Source: Photobacterium carnosum (GTDB lineage: Bacteria > Pseudomonadota > Gammaproteobacteria > Enterobacterales > Vibrionaceae). Taken from it: a DNA stretch of 64,000 nt. Of this stretch, positions 1-8,110 are shown in pieces (position 1 is the first letter of the stretch; every line of letters begins with the position of its first letter). Made by a program: the position numbers and the translations under genes. Location: assembly GCF_002849605.1 (NCBI RefSeq), contig NZ_NPIB01000007.1, positions 62,001 through 126,000 on the forward strand. The letters are read 5' to 3'. The notes under the pieces are model-generated. The model had not been told where the DNA came from. It searched no databases and saw nothing but the letters and a program-made list of their open reading frames with translations.

Positions 1-53
1 AGGTATTATTAGCGACAGATTTCACCTTTAATGACAAATCGTAAGGAATTTCA

Positions 54-1229
54 ATGTTTGGTACCGCTACTTGTTCTGATGCAACCCGTGTATTACTGCT
101 TGGCTCTGGTGAGCTAGGTAAAGAAGTTGCTATTGAGTGTCAGCGTCTTGGGCTTGAAGTGATTGCTGTTGATCGTTATGAGAATGCGCCAGCAATGCAG
201 GTAGCACATCGTAGCCATGTGATTGATATGTTAGATGGTGATGCACTTAAACATATTATTGCCCTTGAACAACCCCACTTTGTTGTACCTGAAATTGAAG
301 CAATTGCGACAGATACTTTAGTTGAACTTGAAAGCCAAGGTGTCAATGTCGTACCCACCGCTAACGCGACTAAACTGACCATGAACCGTGAAGGCATTCG
401 TCGTCTTGCCGCTGAAACCTTAGCCATTCCAACCTCGCCTTATGAATTTTCTGATCAATATGCCGATTTTGAAGCCTCAGTGCATCGCATTGGCATGCCG
501 TGTGTTGTAAAGCCGATCATGAGTTCATCTGGCAAAGGTCAAAGCGTGATTAAAACTACCGCAGACATTGAATCAGCATGGCAATACGCACAAGAAGGTG
601 GACGTGCAGGCGCAGGCCGAGTCATTGTTGAAGGCTTTGTCGATTTTGATTATGAAATCACACTTCTCACAGTACGCGCGGTTGATGGTGTGCATTTCTG
701 TGCGCCAATTGGTCATCGTCAAGAGAATGGCGACTACCGCGAGTCGTGGCAACCACAGCAAATGTCAAAGGCAGCCTTAAAAGCGGCTGAGAACGTTGCT
801 AAGAAGGTTGTAAACGAATTAGGCGGTTATGGTCTATTTGGGGTGGAATTGTTCGTTAAAGGCGATACAGTGCTGTTTAGCGAAGTATCCCCTCGCCCAC
901 ACGATACAGGAATGGTAACCCTGATCTCTCAAGAGTTATCTGAATTTGCATTGCATGTCCGTGCCTTTTTAGGCATGCCAATTACCACGATTACACAGTA
1001 TGGTGCATCAGCTTCTGCGGTTATTCTTGCTGAAGGTATTTCTACCAATATTCGATTTGATAATTTAACCGCTGCGTTATCTCGTCCACAAACGCAAATA
1101 AGACTGTTTGGCAAACCTGAAATCAATGGTCGCCGCCGTCTTGGGGTTGCGCTTACACGCCGTGATGACATTGACACAGCTGTTACTGATGCCATTGCTA
1201 CGGCAGCAGATGTTAACGTCATTCTGTAG
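54..1229 (+). CDS. purT: Formate-dependent phosphoribosylglycinamide formyltransferase (PurT)
   Basis: This 391-residue protein matches the length and ATP-grasp layout of PurT, the cytoplasmic enzyme that uses formate and ATP to formylate GAR to FGAR in purine synthesis. An N-terminal Rossmann-like segment ([15 protein letters not shown], about residues 14-28) is followed by the ATP-grasp core: [16 protein letters not shown] near 150-165, [14 protein letters not shown] near 195-208, and a metal-binding [17 protein letters not shown] stretch near 264-290. The ATG at 54 is preceded by TAAGGAA. The gene stands alone, with its own terminator just downstream and tpm convergent to it. No PurR-type palindrome is visible in the 53 bases upstream. 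Confidence 0.97.
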   Translation: MFGTATCSDATRVLLLGSGELGKEVAIECQRLGLEVIAVDRYENAPAMQVAHRSHVIDMLDGDALKHIIALEQPHFVVPEIEAIATDTLVELESQGVNVVPTANATKLTMNREGIRRLAAETLAIPTSPYEFSDQYADFEASVHRIGMPCVVKPIMSSSGKGQSVIKTTADIESAWQYAQEGGRAGAGRVIVEGFVDFDYEITLLTVRAVDGVHFCAPIGHRQENGDYRESWQPQQMSKAALKAAENVAKKVVNELGGYGLFGVELFVKGDTVLFSEVSPRPHDTGMVTLISQELSEFALHVRAFLGMPITTITQYGASASAVILAEGISTNIRFDNLTAALSRPQTQIRLFGKPEINGRRRLGVALTRRDDIDTAVTDAIATAADVNVIL

Positions 1230-1253
1230 CCTTAGCGGTGCAATAAAGACAAT

Positions 1254-1284
1254 AAAGGCGTCACATAGACGCCTTTGTTTTTTC
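1254..1284 (+). terminator. Rho-independent terminator of purT
   Basis: A perfect 9-bp stem (AAAGGCGTC / GACGCCTTT) with a 5-base loop is followed by GTTTTTTC. It lies 25 bases after the purT stop, between convergent purT and tpm. Confidence 0.85.
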
Positions 1285-1305
1285 AGCTACGCTATTGTGA
1301 GTTTA

Positions 1306-1944
1306 TTAAACTTCAATTAGCCATACTTCTTCAGCGAAACGCTCGACACCACGTTGACGACGAGGATGGGTTGCATCAGCTTCATCACGTTCTAAATGGG
1401 TGATCTTACAACCACTGAATAACGCTTCTATTTCAGCCTTAGGCACGGAGAATGGAGGCCCGTCCATTTGTGATTGAGGGTAATCTAAGGTCACTAATAA
1501 AATACGCCCACCGGGTTTAATCAACTGCAATAAACGCTCAACATAACGTTCACGCATTGATTGTGGCATCGCAACTAATGCCGCACGATCATACACCACA
1601 TCAACCGGTGCAACAGGAACGGTAAAATAGTCCCCTTGATAAATTGTGATCTCATCAAATGAATACACATGCTCACAGCCGATCCCGATGACTAATGGCG
1701 TGTAAAGATTCTCAGCAAAAAAAGCTTTTACAGCAATATCACTCAGTTCAATCCCAACCACATCATTATGACGCGCCGCAAGCCAAACTAAGTCTTCTGA
1801 TTTGCCACACATTGGTACTAACACACGATCATCACGTTGAGCATTAACCTGTGACCAGTGTTTTATTAATAATGGATTAACGTCGGTTAAATGAAACCCG
1901 ATACGATCTTCAGCCCAACGGCTATGCCAAAATTCAGCGTCCAT
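1306..1944 (-). CDS. tpm: Thiopurine S-methyltransferase
   Basis: This 212-residue SAM-dependent methyltransferase matches bacterial TPMT in length and motifs. The N-terminus MDAEFWHSRWAEDRIGFH is the family hallmark. The SAM-binding motif I region is RVLVPMCGKSEDLVWLA (about residues 41-57), and VVYDRAALVAMPQSMRERY follows in the middle of the protein. Bacterial TPMTs methylate thiopurines and also selenium and tellurium species, so tolerance to metalloid oxyanions is a plausible role (family knowledge, not seen here). The ATG is preceded by GAAGGTAAT. It is monocistronic and convergent with purT. Confidence 0.95.
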   Translation of the reverse strand: MDAEFWHSRWAEDRIGFHLTDVNPLLIKHWSQVNAQRDDRVLVPMCGKSEDLVWLAARHNDVVGIELSDIAVKAFFAENLYTPLVIGIGCEHVYSFDEITIYQGDYFTVPVAPVDVVYDRAALVAMPQSMRERYVERLLQLIKPGGRILLVTLDYPQSQMDGPPFSVPKAEIEALFSGCKITHLERDEADATHPRRQRGVERFAEEVWLIEV

Positions 1945-2125
1945 GTATTACCTTCTTTCTTTATATATTTTTTATTTGATGCTAGTTGACCATAAGTCGC
2001 TATTGAGACTCAAGGGTTAAGTACAGAAGAAACAGGAAAACAGCAGGAATAGGAAAAATCGAAAGTGCAGGAAGAGAAGATAAACAAGGTAATGCAGGTG
2101 AACATGTCACTTTATAATAATCAAC

Positions 2126-2155
2126 AAAAAAGGGATGCCATAGCATCCCCTTTTT
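2126..2155. terminator. Bidirectional hairpin terminator
   Basis: A 7-bp stem GGGATGC / GCATCCC with loop CATA is flanked by an A-run on the left and TTTTT on the right. It can end transcription leftward from the minus-strand gene that stops at 2243. Confidence 0.7.
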
Positions 2156-2242
2156 ATTGACCACGCTGATAGCTAGATCAAAAATCTGTTTTTCAATTTT
2201 TCTATCGGAGAGTCATTGAATAACGATTGGAAGCCACTCAGG

Positions 2243-2536
2243 TTATGAAATTCTGAATAGTTTAATCGAATCACGACGAACCGTTACGCCACGGAAAGTT
2301 ACTGGCTCTAACAACGTCATTAGTTGCTTAGAAACAAAAAACTTACCGCCATAGCTACGATCACCGCCACGATTAACCCAATCAGCAAATTCATCAGCCA
2401 GACTGAACATTGAGTTACCGACTAATAAAACTAGAACTTTAGCCACTTCGCTATCGTTCTGACGGTTAAACTCTGCGTCACGAACTTTCTTACGATATTC
2501 GTCGACAATTCTTTCAAGGCACTCAAATCTGCTCAT
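2243..2536 (-). CDS. Hypothetical protein, 97 residues
   Basis: I do not recognise the family. The ORF is open back to 2578, but the best start is the ATG at 2536 (protein beginning MSRFECLERIVDEYRKK), which has GGTGGT about 5 bases upstream; this gives 97 residues. The sequence looks soluble and alpha-helical, with a charged N-terminal half and a C-terminal half ending FRGVTVRRDSIKLFRIS. It has no signal peptide or membrane segment. It is a single gene with its own downstream hairpin. Confidence 0.7.
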   Translation of the reverse strand: MSRFECLERIVDEYRKKVRDAEFNRQNDSEVAKVLVLLVGNSMFSLADEFADWVNRGGDRSYGGKFFVSKQLMTLLEPVTFRGVTVRRDSIKLFRIS

Positions 2537-2704
2537 ATACACCACCATAAAAATCGAGGCGTGGATACTACTGCTCAACTCCCGTTAAATCAAGCCATCT
2601 CCGCATGTTTCTTGTGTTTAATCATTAAATTTTTCACTCTAATAACATTATTAACACTTATTACCACAAAAAATCGTATTTCTATTTATTTTTACTCTTT
2701 TGAA

Positions 2705-2727
2705 AAGTTTTATTTAAAATACATCTT
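2705..2727 (+). promoter_or_regulatory. NsrR (nitric-oxide-sensing repressor) operator
   Basis: Two 11-bp half-sites separated by one base have the known gammaproteobacterial NsrR geometry. The right half AAATACATCTT matches the consensus essentially perfectly; the left half AAGTTTTATTT matches at its AAG start and ATTT end. The site is 46 bp before the ygbA start, a gene whose family is a known NsrR target. Confidence 0.75.
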
Positions 2728-2773
2728 TGTAAGCGTTAGAATAATTCCTTTAACTTATAACAGGTAACAATAC

Positions 2774-3181
2774 ATGGATAAAAAAGACGACTTTCACCTA
2801 TTTGGTCAACTTAATGATGAATTTAGGACTATAACGGCAATGATCGATCTTTATTGCTTAAAACATCATCAAATCAATAATAACAAATTTCAACTCTGTG
2901 ATGACTGTGAGCAATTTAGGATCTATGTAAAACAACGTCTCGATCGATGCCCTTATGGTGAAGATAAACCCAGCTGTAAACAGTGCCCTATTCATTGTTA
3001 TAAACCACAACAAAAGATAAAGTCACAGACAATCATGCGTTATTCTGGCCCAAAAATGCTAATTAAACATCCTATTATGGCTATCAAACACCTTATCAAG
3101 GATAAAAGAGCAATACCGGTACTAAACAAAGAAATGATATCTAATCATAAAAAAAGAAAAACGTTATTAAACAATGAATAA
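2774..3181 (+). CDS. ygbA: YgbA family nitrosative-stress protein
   Basis: This 135-residue protein carries the cysteine-rich core of the YgbA_NO (nitrous-oxide-stimulated promoter) family: LCDDCEQF, then RLDRCPYGEDKPSCKQCPIH, then the tail MRYSGPKMLIKHPIMAIKHL. The evenly spaced cysteines suggest metal binding (inference). In enterobacteria ygbA is NsrR-repressed and induced by NO; its biochemical role is poorly defined. The ATG is preceded by CAGGTAAC. Regulation is supported by the NsrR box at 2705-2727. The C-terminal 30 residues are strongly basic. Confidence 0.9.
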   Translation: MDKKDDFHLFGQLNDEFRTITAMIDLYCLKHHQINNNKFQLCDDCEQFRIYVKQRLDRCPYGEDKPSCKQCPIHCYKPQQKIKSQTIMRYSGPKMLIKHPIMAIKHLIKDKRAIPVLNKEMISNHKKRKTLLNNE

Positions 3182-3200
3182 TAGACAAAAAAGCAGATAT

Positions 3201-3231
3201 AAAAATGCAGTCCTTAAAGAATAAAGACTGC
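3201..3231 (-). terminator. Probable terminator of the lipoprotein gene
   Basis: GCAGTC / GACTGC stem with an AT-rich loop. The A-run at 3201-3205 reads as U on the minus strand, downstream of the gene ending at 3263. Confidence 0.45.
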
Positions 3232-3262
3232 TTCCATAATGATATTGTTTGTAATAATCTAT

Positions 3263-3631
3263 TTAATTACGATAAAAATCAATTACTTCAATTTTTACAG
3301 GTGTATTCTTTTTCGTTAGTTCAACAGTAAATTGATCTTCATCAACCACTTTAGCATTTTTAGCACCGTCACCAATAACACTCACCCCTTCAATTTTAGT
3401 GTAAAGCTTAGTGTAGTCATAATGCATAGTAACCGTGACTTTAGTCGGTGCCGTCGTTGATAATTCAAAGGTACAAATACCTGTTGGACAAAACACATCA
3501 ATATCATCAGGTGATGTAACCGACACTGTATCAACATTTTTAATAGGTGATGCTGTAACCGTTGCCTCACTACAGCCTGCTAATAACATTGTTGCCGCTA
3601 CCACAAGAAAACCTAATTGACTTTTTTTCAC
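3263..3631 (-). CDS. Small outer-membrane-type lipoprotein, unknown function
   Basis: This 122-residue protein has a lipoprotein signal peptide: a basic KKSQ start, a hydrophobic stretch, and the lipobox LAGC with Cys about residue 20. Ser and Glu at the next positions favour outer-membrane sorting (general Lol rule). The mature part is about 100 residues, rich in T and V with beta-strand character, and has a Cys pair in FCPTGICTFEL. The start codon is GTG at 3631 with GAGGA seven bases upstream. It sits alone between the ygbA terminator and an RsuA-like gene. I cannot assign a family. Confidence 0.75.
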   Translation of the reverse strand: MKKSQLGFLVVAATMLLAGCSEATVTASPIKNVDTVSVTSPDDIDVFCPTGICTFELSTTAPTKVTVTMHYDYTKLYTKIEGVSVIGDGAKNAKVVDEDQFTVELTKKNTPVKIEVIDFYRN

Positions 3632-3702
3632 CGATTTATCCTCATTTTATTTTATATACTGTGATATCTACTTAGACAAATACATCACAGTACAAATTAT
3701 AT

Positions 3703-4395
3703 TTATAATTGGCCTAATGACTTGATTTCATCAACCGTTAAATAACGCCATTGGCCCTCATCAACATCTAAAGTCACGCATCCAATACTCTCTCGATGCA
3801 AGCCCATTACTTTATTGCCAATACTAGCAAACATACGTTTCACTTGATGAAATTTACCTTCAGTGATCGTTAATAACACTTGTTTATCATCAACGATAGT
3901 TAATATTGCAGGCGCAGTCAGCTGAGGTTCACCTTGCAACTTAATTCCTTGAGCAAACAAATGCTTAGCACTTACATCAATGGACTGACGAAGGTGTACT
4001 CGATACACTTTAGGGCATAATTTATTAGGAGAGGTAATATTAAACGACCATCGACCATCATCAGTAATAAGGACTAATCCTGTCGTATCTGCGTCTAACC
4101 GCCCCACAATATGTAGCTCTTGTGGGCGTTCTATATCAATATAGTTAAATAGCGATGGGTAAACTTCGTCAATATTAGAACAAATTGTTTGCGATGATTT
4201 ATTCATTAATAGATAACGAAATGGACGTGAACAAAGTTGCTCACCAACAAGAGTCACATCATTATTTTCATGAACTTGAGCCGAAATATCGGTGATCACG
4301 GTGCCATTAACCTGAACATCACCTTGAGTAATAGAAGCAATGGCTTGCGCTTTTGTGAATGCCGTACTTTTACAAACAAATTTATCAAGACGCAT
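3703..4395 (-). CDS. RsuA-type pseudouridine synthase, divergent paralogue
   Basis: An N-terminal S4 RNA-binding domain (MRLDKFVCKSTAFTKAQA) is followed by an RsuA/RluB/E/F catalytic domain. The catalytic aspartate lies in GRLDADTTGLVLITDDGRW, and the C-terminal motif is [18 protein letters not shown]. The protein is about 230 residues, like RsuA, which makes pseudouridine in 16S rRNA. A second, more canonical RsuA is at 52965-53663, so this copy may modify another site. I chose the ATG at 4395 because it aligns with the MRLDKF start of the other copy. A TTG at 4440 keeps the frame open, but neither start has a strong ribosome-binding site. Confidence 0.85.
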   Translation of the reverse strand: MRLDKFVCKSTAFTKAQAIASITQGDVQVNGTVITDISAQVHENNDVTLVGEQLCSRPFRYLLMNKSSQTICSNIDEVYPSLFNYIDIERPQELHIVGRLDADTTGLVLITDDGRWSFNITSPNKLCPKVYRVHLRQSIDVSAKHLFAQGIKLQGEPQLTAPAILTIVDDKQVLLTITEGKFHQVKRMFASIGNKVMGLHRESIGCVTLDVDEGQWRYLTVDEIKSLGQL

Positions 4396-4736
4396 AGAAA
4401 CATCGCTATTTATAAAGCGATTATTATCCTTGTCCGTCAATAATAAGCAACCACTAGACTTAGATTTAATCTATCCACTTTCAATGCTTATCCGATCATC
4501 ATCAATAAACGCCTTTATCTACCAATTAATCTTACAAATGACGCTTATTTCAACGGCTTAATATTGAACATCAACACATATACCAAAAAGGTATTAAATG
4601 AGATCTATCTCAATAATTTTATTAATTTACTAAATATTGTTTGTCGCAATAATAAAGCTAGGCTAATATCGCGCAACTTTGGTAATAGTACGATTACCAT
4701 AACCAACATAATTTCTTTATAATCATTAGGTTAACA
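4396..4736. other. Divergent intergenic region with short palindromes
   Basis: The 341 bases separate two divergent genes and hold no ORF. They contain a 14-bp palindrome TGAGATCTATCTCA at 4599-4612 and two shorter dyads (ATACC/GGTAT around 4580-4594 and GGTAA/TTACC around 4680-4700). These could be operators, but I cannot name a regulator. Confidence 0.3.
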
Positions 4737-5510
4737 ATGTCTTATAACGCTTTATACACTGATTTGTCTGGCTACTATGATTTAATGTGTGCTGATATCG
4801 ATTACCAAGAACAAAGTAATTGTGTCCGCAGACTCCACCAGCTATTTGGTAATCAAGGCACTCGTTACCTTGATCTTGCTTGTGGTACTGGTCCTCATGT
4901 TGAACATTTTATGGGTTATGGTTATCAAGCAAGTGGCTTAGATATTAATCAGCCAATGCTGAACATTGCTCAACAGCGTTGCCCTCAAGCAACGTTTATC
5001 CAACACGATATGTGTAACTTCACAGTTGATGCGCCATTAGATTTAATTACTTGCTTCTTATATTCATTGCACTACAACGCCAATATTGAAAAATTGATGC
5101 AATGTATTGAAAGTGCATTTAATGCCTTAACTCAGGATGGCGTTTTTTGTTTCAATGCCGTTGATAAAAATAAAATCGATAACCGCTCTTTTGTACGCCA
5201 CACAACTGAATTTGAAGATAACCATTTTATGTTTCAATCAGGCTGGAATTACAGTGGCGAGGGTGAGCATCAACAATTACAACTTCATATTGAGAAAACA
5301 AGTGACAATGTAACGCAATCTTGGCGTGATAATCACCCAATGGTGGCAATAAACTTTGTTCAATTACAACAATTATTAGCGCCATTTTTTGATGTCACCA
5401 TGTTCGAACACAGCTACGATAAAATCGTACCGTGGAATGGCCAATCAGGTAATGCTATTTTTGTGTGTGTAAAAAAAGAAAATACTGTTACCAGCCAACA
5501 GGCGGCATAA
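4737..5510 (+). CDS. Class I SAM-dependent methyltransferase
   Basis: This 257-residue protein has motif I YLDLACGTGPHVEHF (about residues 44-58), an acidic motif II SGLDINQPML, and HDMCNF as the motif III region. Its methyl acceptor is unknown. The C-terminal half is a beta-rich extension seen in glycine/sarcosine-type and small-molecule methyltransferases, but nothing fixes the substrate. AGG lies upstream of the ATG. It is monocistronic, with a hairpin starting at its stop codon. Confidence 0.85.
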   Translation: MSYNALYTDLSGYYDLMCADIDYQEQSNCVRRLHQLFGNQGTRYLDLACGTGPHVEHFMGYGYQASGLDINQPMLNIAQQRCPQATFIQHDMCNFTVDAPLDLITCFLYSLHYNANIEKLMQCIESAFNALTQDGVFCFNAVDKNKIDNRSFVRHTTEFEDNHFMFQSGWNYSGEGEHQQLQLHIEKTSDNVTQSWRDNHPMVAINFVQLQQLLAPFFDVTMFEHSYDKIVPWNGQSGNAIFVCVKKENTVTSQQAA

Positions 5511-5543
5511 AAAAAGCCTCGATCAACATACATTGATCGAGGC
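5510..5543. terminator. Terminator between convergent methyltransferase and hpf genes
   Basis: A 10-11-bp stem GCCTCGATCA / TGATCGAGGC. The A-run at 5510-5515 reads as U on the minus strand, so it mainly terminates the hpf-family gene and probably also the plus-strand gene. Confidence 0.75.
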
Positions 5544-5611
5544 CTCATCAGCTTAACAATTAATATTACTCTAATAGAGAGCCTTTATAGCACCCTACTA
5601 AGCCAACACTA

Positions 5612-6001
5612 TTATTTGTCGTTTTCAGCGATAACTACATCAGCAGCAGCTTCTGCGGCAGCTTCTTCTTCTTTAAGAAAATTTTCTTTATCACGATCGT
5701 TTGATTCAGAACGGTGAGCTAATGGTTTTTCTTTTTTCTTGATAATTTGACGCTCTAAACGTGCAAATGCTGCGCTTAGTGCTTCGCTTAATTCTTTTTC
5801 ATCAGCTGATGCTTCAATATCACCAACACTAGTCTTAACCGCAATTTCGACAATAAATTGACGGCCTGGTTCTAGCTTCATAAATACATTACGGCTATGA
5901 AAAGCCACTTGGAATTTATCAAATTTAGCAAACTCAGATTCAATGTGAGCTTCCATATATTCAGGTAATTCAAAACCTTTAGCAATTACTTTTAAAGTCA
6001 T
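5612..6001 (-). CDS. Ribosome hibernation factor, HPF/RaiA (sigma-54 modulation) family
   Basis: This 129-residue protein has the beta-alpha-beta-beta-beta-alpha fold of HPF/RaiA: MTLKVIAKGFELPEYM, AHIESEFAKFDKF, FIVEIAVKTSVGDIEASAD, then a long basic and then acidic tail (IIKKKEKPLAHRSES ... EEEAAAEAAADVV). These proteins bind the 30S decoding centre and stall ribosomes in stationary phase or cold. The start is the ATG at 6001 with TGGTGGA in front; the open frame begins at a TTG at 6013, which overlaps that ribosome-binding site. A CRP box lies 73 bp upstream. The tail is longer than in short HPF but lacks the globular dimerisation domain of long HPF. Confidence 0.9.
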   Translation of the reverse strand: MTLKVIAKGFELPEYMEAHIESEFAKFDKFQVAFHSRNVFMKLEPGRQFIVEIAVKTSVGDIEASADEKELSEALSAAFARLERQIIKKKEKPLAHRSESNDRDKENFLKEEEAAAEAAADVVIAENDK

Positions 6002-6073
6002 ATTTTCCACCAATAATTTATTAAGTTATTTATTGTTTGTGTTATTAACATGAACCTAAATTAAAAAACAAAA

Positions 6074-6089
6074 CGTGACGCAGATCACA
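6074..6089 (-). promoter_or_regulatory. Predicted CRP-cAMP site
   Basis: CGTGA-CGCAGA-TCACA matches the CRP consensus TGTGA-N6-TCACA at 9 of 10 positions. It is 73-88 bp upstream of the hibernation-factor start. E. coli raiA is also CRP-responsive (established knowledge). Confidence 0.6.
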
Positions 6090-6413
6090 ATTTAAAATCA
6101 TAACACTTAACACCCAATTTAATAACTGCTGTCAAATCAAGCACAAACGCCCCTTGTTTCGTGCAAATAACAGCCATAAATTATAGATACGTTTATATTA
6201 CAGACAAAATGTCATTTTTTAATCACTATTATTTAACCAAAAAAATATATACCTAATAATTAGATCTAAATGATTAATTTGGTCTATGTTTTATCTCACT
6301 ACTATTTAAATCTTATTTAATTACCTATTTATAATAATTGATTATGTAATTTTGAGTTTTAACCTTTAGATTTTAGATAATGACTTAAATAGTTAGTACC
6401 GCTAATGTAAATG

Positions 6414-6437
6414 CAACATATATCTTTAAATATGTTG
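6414..6437. promoter_or_regulatory. Inverted repeat upstream of the PSD-like gene
   Basis: Perfect 8-bp arms CAACATAT / ATATGTTG with an 8-base spacer, extended outward by GCTAA / TTAGC. It is about 49 bp before the ATG at 6486. It could be an operator or a 5'-leader hairpin. The rest of the 484-bp gap (6002-6485) is very AT-rich and holds only this and the CRP box. Confidence 0.4.
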
Positions 6438-6485
6438 TTTATGCTTTAGCGTTTTTAAATTTAATTTCTCATTTGGTATAGAATT

Positions 6486-7847
6486 ATGAATCAGACATAC
6501 CCTCTAATAAAAGGCAATTGGCTTCCTAAAAACAAAGCACATATTGCTGCTTGGATTAAAGATTTAAAAACACGTACGCATTTAACATCTAACTCAATCG
6601 CTCAACCGATTATAGATTTTAAAGAGTTAGTTGAAAATGATCCGACGTTATTACGTCTTTCACAAGATATGTTTAGTGAAGCGAAAAGCCACAAAGAATT
6701 AACGCCATTAGAAACCCCTGAAGTTAACGACTTTGATGAATTTTTAGTTCTTCTTAACCATATAATGACGCAAGCTCCCGAGTGCACTGAGTTTTTAGAT
6801 CCTAAAACAGGTGCACTTGAACCTTGTGGTTTAATTGGTTTCCCTATTAATGCGCTACTTGATTGGCCAATGGCAACAGATTCAGGTTATGCATTCTTTG
6901 CTAACGAACTTGTTAACCAACAATTTAAGAAGATTCTTACTTACTGGAGTTTGTACCTTTCATCTCCAGCATCACGATCAGTATTAATTGAAAACCATCC
7001 AGATCGCACACCAAAAGTCTTTGGTTGGTTAAGTGATAACGCACAAAAAGAAATGGTTACGGTTGCTTGTCAGGCAGAAGCAAGTGATTCAGAAAATTAT
7101 AATAAGCCGTTTGAGCATTTCTTTAACTGTGATCCAACAGATCAACACTATGGTTTTAAATCATGGGATGACTTCTTTACGCGTACATTTAAAGACGGCG
7201 TAAGACCTATTGCTGAAGGTGATGATATTATTGCTAACGCCTGTGAGTCAGCACCATTACAAGTTGTTACCAACGTCGCTAAATCTTCAAATTTCTGGCT
7301 TAAAGGTCAACCTTATTCATTAGAAAACATGATGGCTTTTGACCCACTAGCAGAGCAATTTGTAGGTGGTACGGTTTATCAAGCATTCCTTAGTGCATTA
7401 AGCTACCACCGTTGGAACAGCCCAGTAAGTGGTACAGTTAAAAAGACTTACATGGTTAACGGCTCATACTACTTAGGCAATCGCTACCAAGGCTTTAGTA
7501 ATCCTGATGGCGCTGATGATAGCGCACCAAATAATTCGCAGCCTTTCTTAACTGCTGTTGCAACACGCGCAGTGATCTTTATTGAATCAGACAATCCTAA
7601 CATTGGCTTAATGTGTTTCATTGCTATTGGTATGGCTGAAGTATCTTCTTGTGCTGTTACTGTAGAAGAAGGCCAACATATTGATAAAGGTGATGAACTA
7701 GGTATGTTCCACTTTGGTGGCTCTACACATTGCTTAATCTTCAAACCAGACGTTGAGCTTGAATTTGATTTTCATAATACAGCGCCAGGTCTTGATGCGA
7801 CTAATATTCCAGTATGTTCTCGAATTGCGACAGTAAAAAGTAAATAG
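6486..7847 (+). CDS. Phosphatidylserine decarboxylase family protein with PsiD-like N-terminal domain
   Basis: This 453-residue protein has two parts. Residues about 30-175 resemble the PSD-associated domain found in the fungal L-tryptophan decarboxylase PsiD family. Residues 210-450 are a PSD catalytic domain: WDDFFTRTFKDGVRPI (227-242), SYHRWNSPVSG (306-316, with the conserved His308), and GGST (411-414). In PSD enzymes the analogous LGST motif self-cleaves before Ser to make the pyruvoyl cofactor; here cleavage would fall between Gly412 and Ser413. The house-keeping PSD is shorter, membrane-bound and linked to other genes, so this is probably a soluble amino-acid (perhaps aromatic) decarboxylase; that substrate is inference. 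It is monocistronic with a strong terminator. Confidence 0.85.
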   Translation: MNQTYPLIKGNWLPKNKAHIAAWIKDLKTRTHLTSNSIAQPIIDFKELVENDPTLLRLSQDMFSEAKSHKELTPLETPEVNDFDEFLVLLNHIMTQAPECTEFLDPKTGALEPCGLIGFPINALLDWPMATDSGYAFFANELVNQQFKKILTYWSLYLSSPASRSVLIENHPDRTPKVFGWLSDNAQKEMVTVACQAEASDSENYNKPFEHFFNCDPTDQHYGFKSWDDFFTRTFKDGVRPIAEGDDIIANACESAPLQVVTNVAKSSNFWLKGQPYSLENMMAFDPLAEQFVGGTVYQAFLSALSYHRWNSPVSGTVKKTYMVNGSYYLGNRYQGFSNPDGADDSAPNNSQPFLTAVATRAVIFIESDNPNIGLMCFIAIGMAEVSSCAVTVEEGQHIDKGDELGMFHFGGSTHCLIFKPDVELEFDFHNTAPGLDATNIPVCSRIATVKSK

Positions 7848-7875
7848 CTTTTTAAGATGTATTATATAAATACTG

Positions 7876-7903
7876 AAGCAGTCTAAATTAGACTGCTTTT
7901 TTT
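7876..7903 (+). terminator. Terminator of the PSD-like gene
   Basis: A 10-bp stem (AAGCAGTCTA / TAGACTGCTT) with a 3-base loop is followed by a run of seven T. Confidence 0.9.
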
Positions 7904-8110
7904 ATACCTTAACCTTCCAATCCACACTCGTTTATTATGGCTTAATGCGCTTCTGCCCAACAACAAAAAGAATTATCGCGATGTTTATATTTTTATTCAT
8001 ACCAATATCCTTTGTCATTAACAATAAAAGGCTTAATGTATATTAGTACCCGATCAATAATGACAAAGGAAAAACAGATTTATACTTACTTAATGTGTAA
8101 CAAACACAAT

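Noticed and set aside
1-53. Search for a PurR box or the end of an upstream gene at the left edge.
   Set aside because: No PurR palindrome and no reading frame that I can support in 53 bases.
2561-2767. 68-residue plus-strand ORF in the gap before ygbA.
   Set aside because: Low-complexity AT-rich translation overlapping the NsrR operator and promoter region, with no ribosome-binding site.
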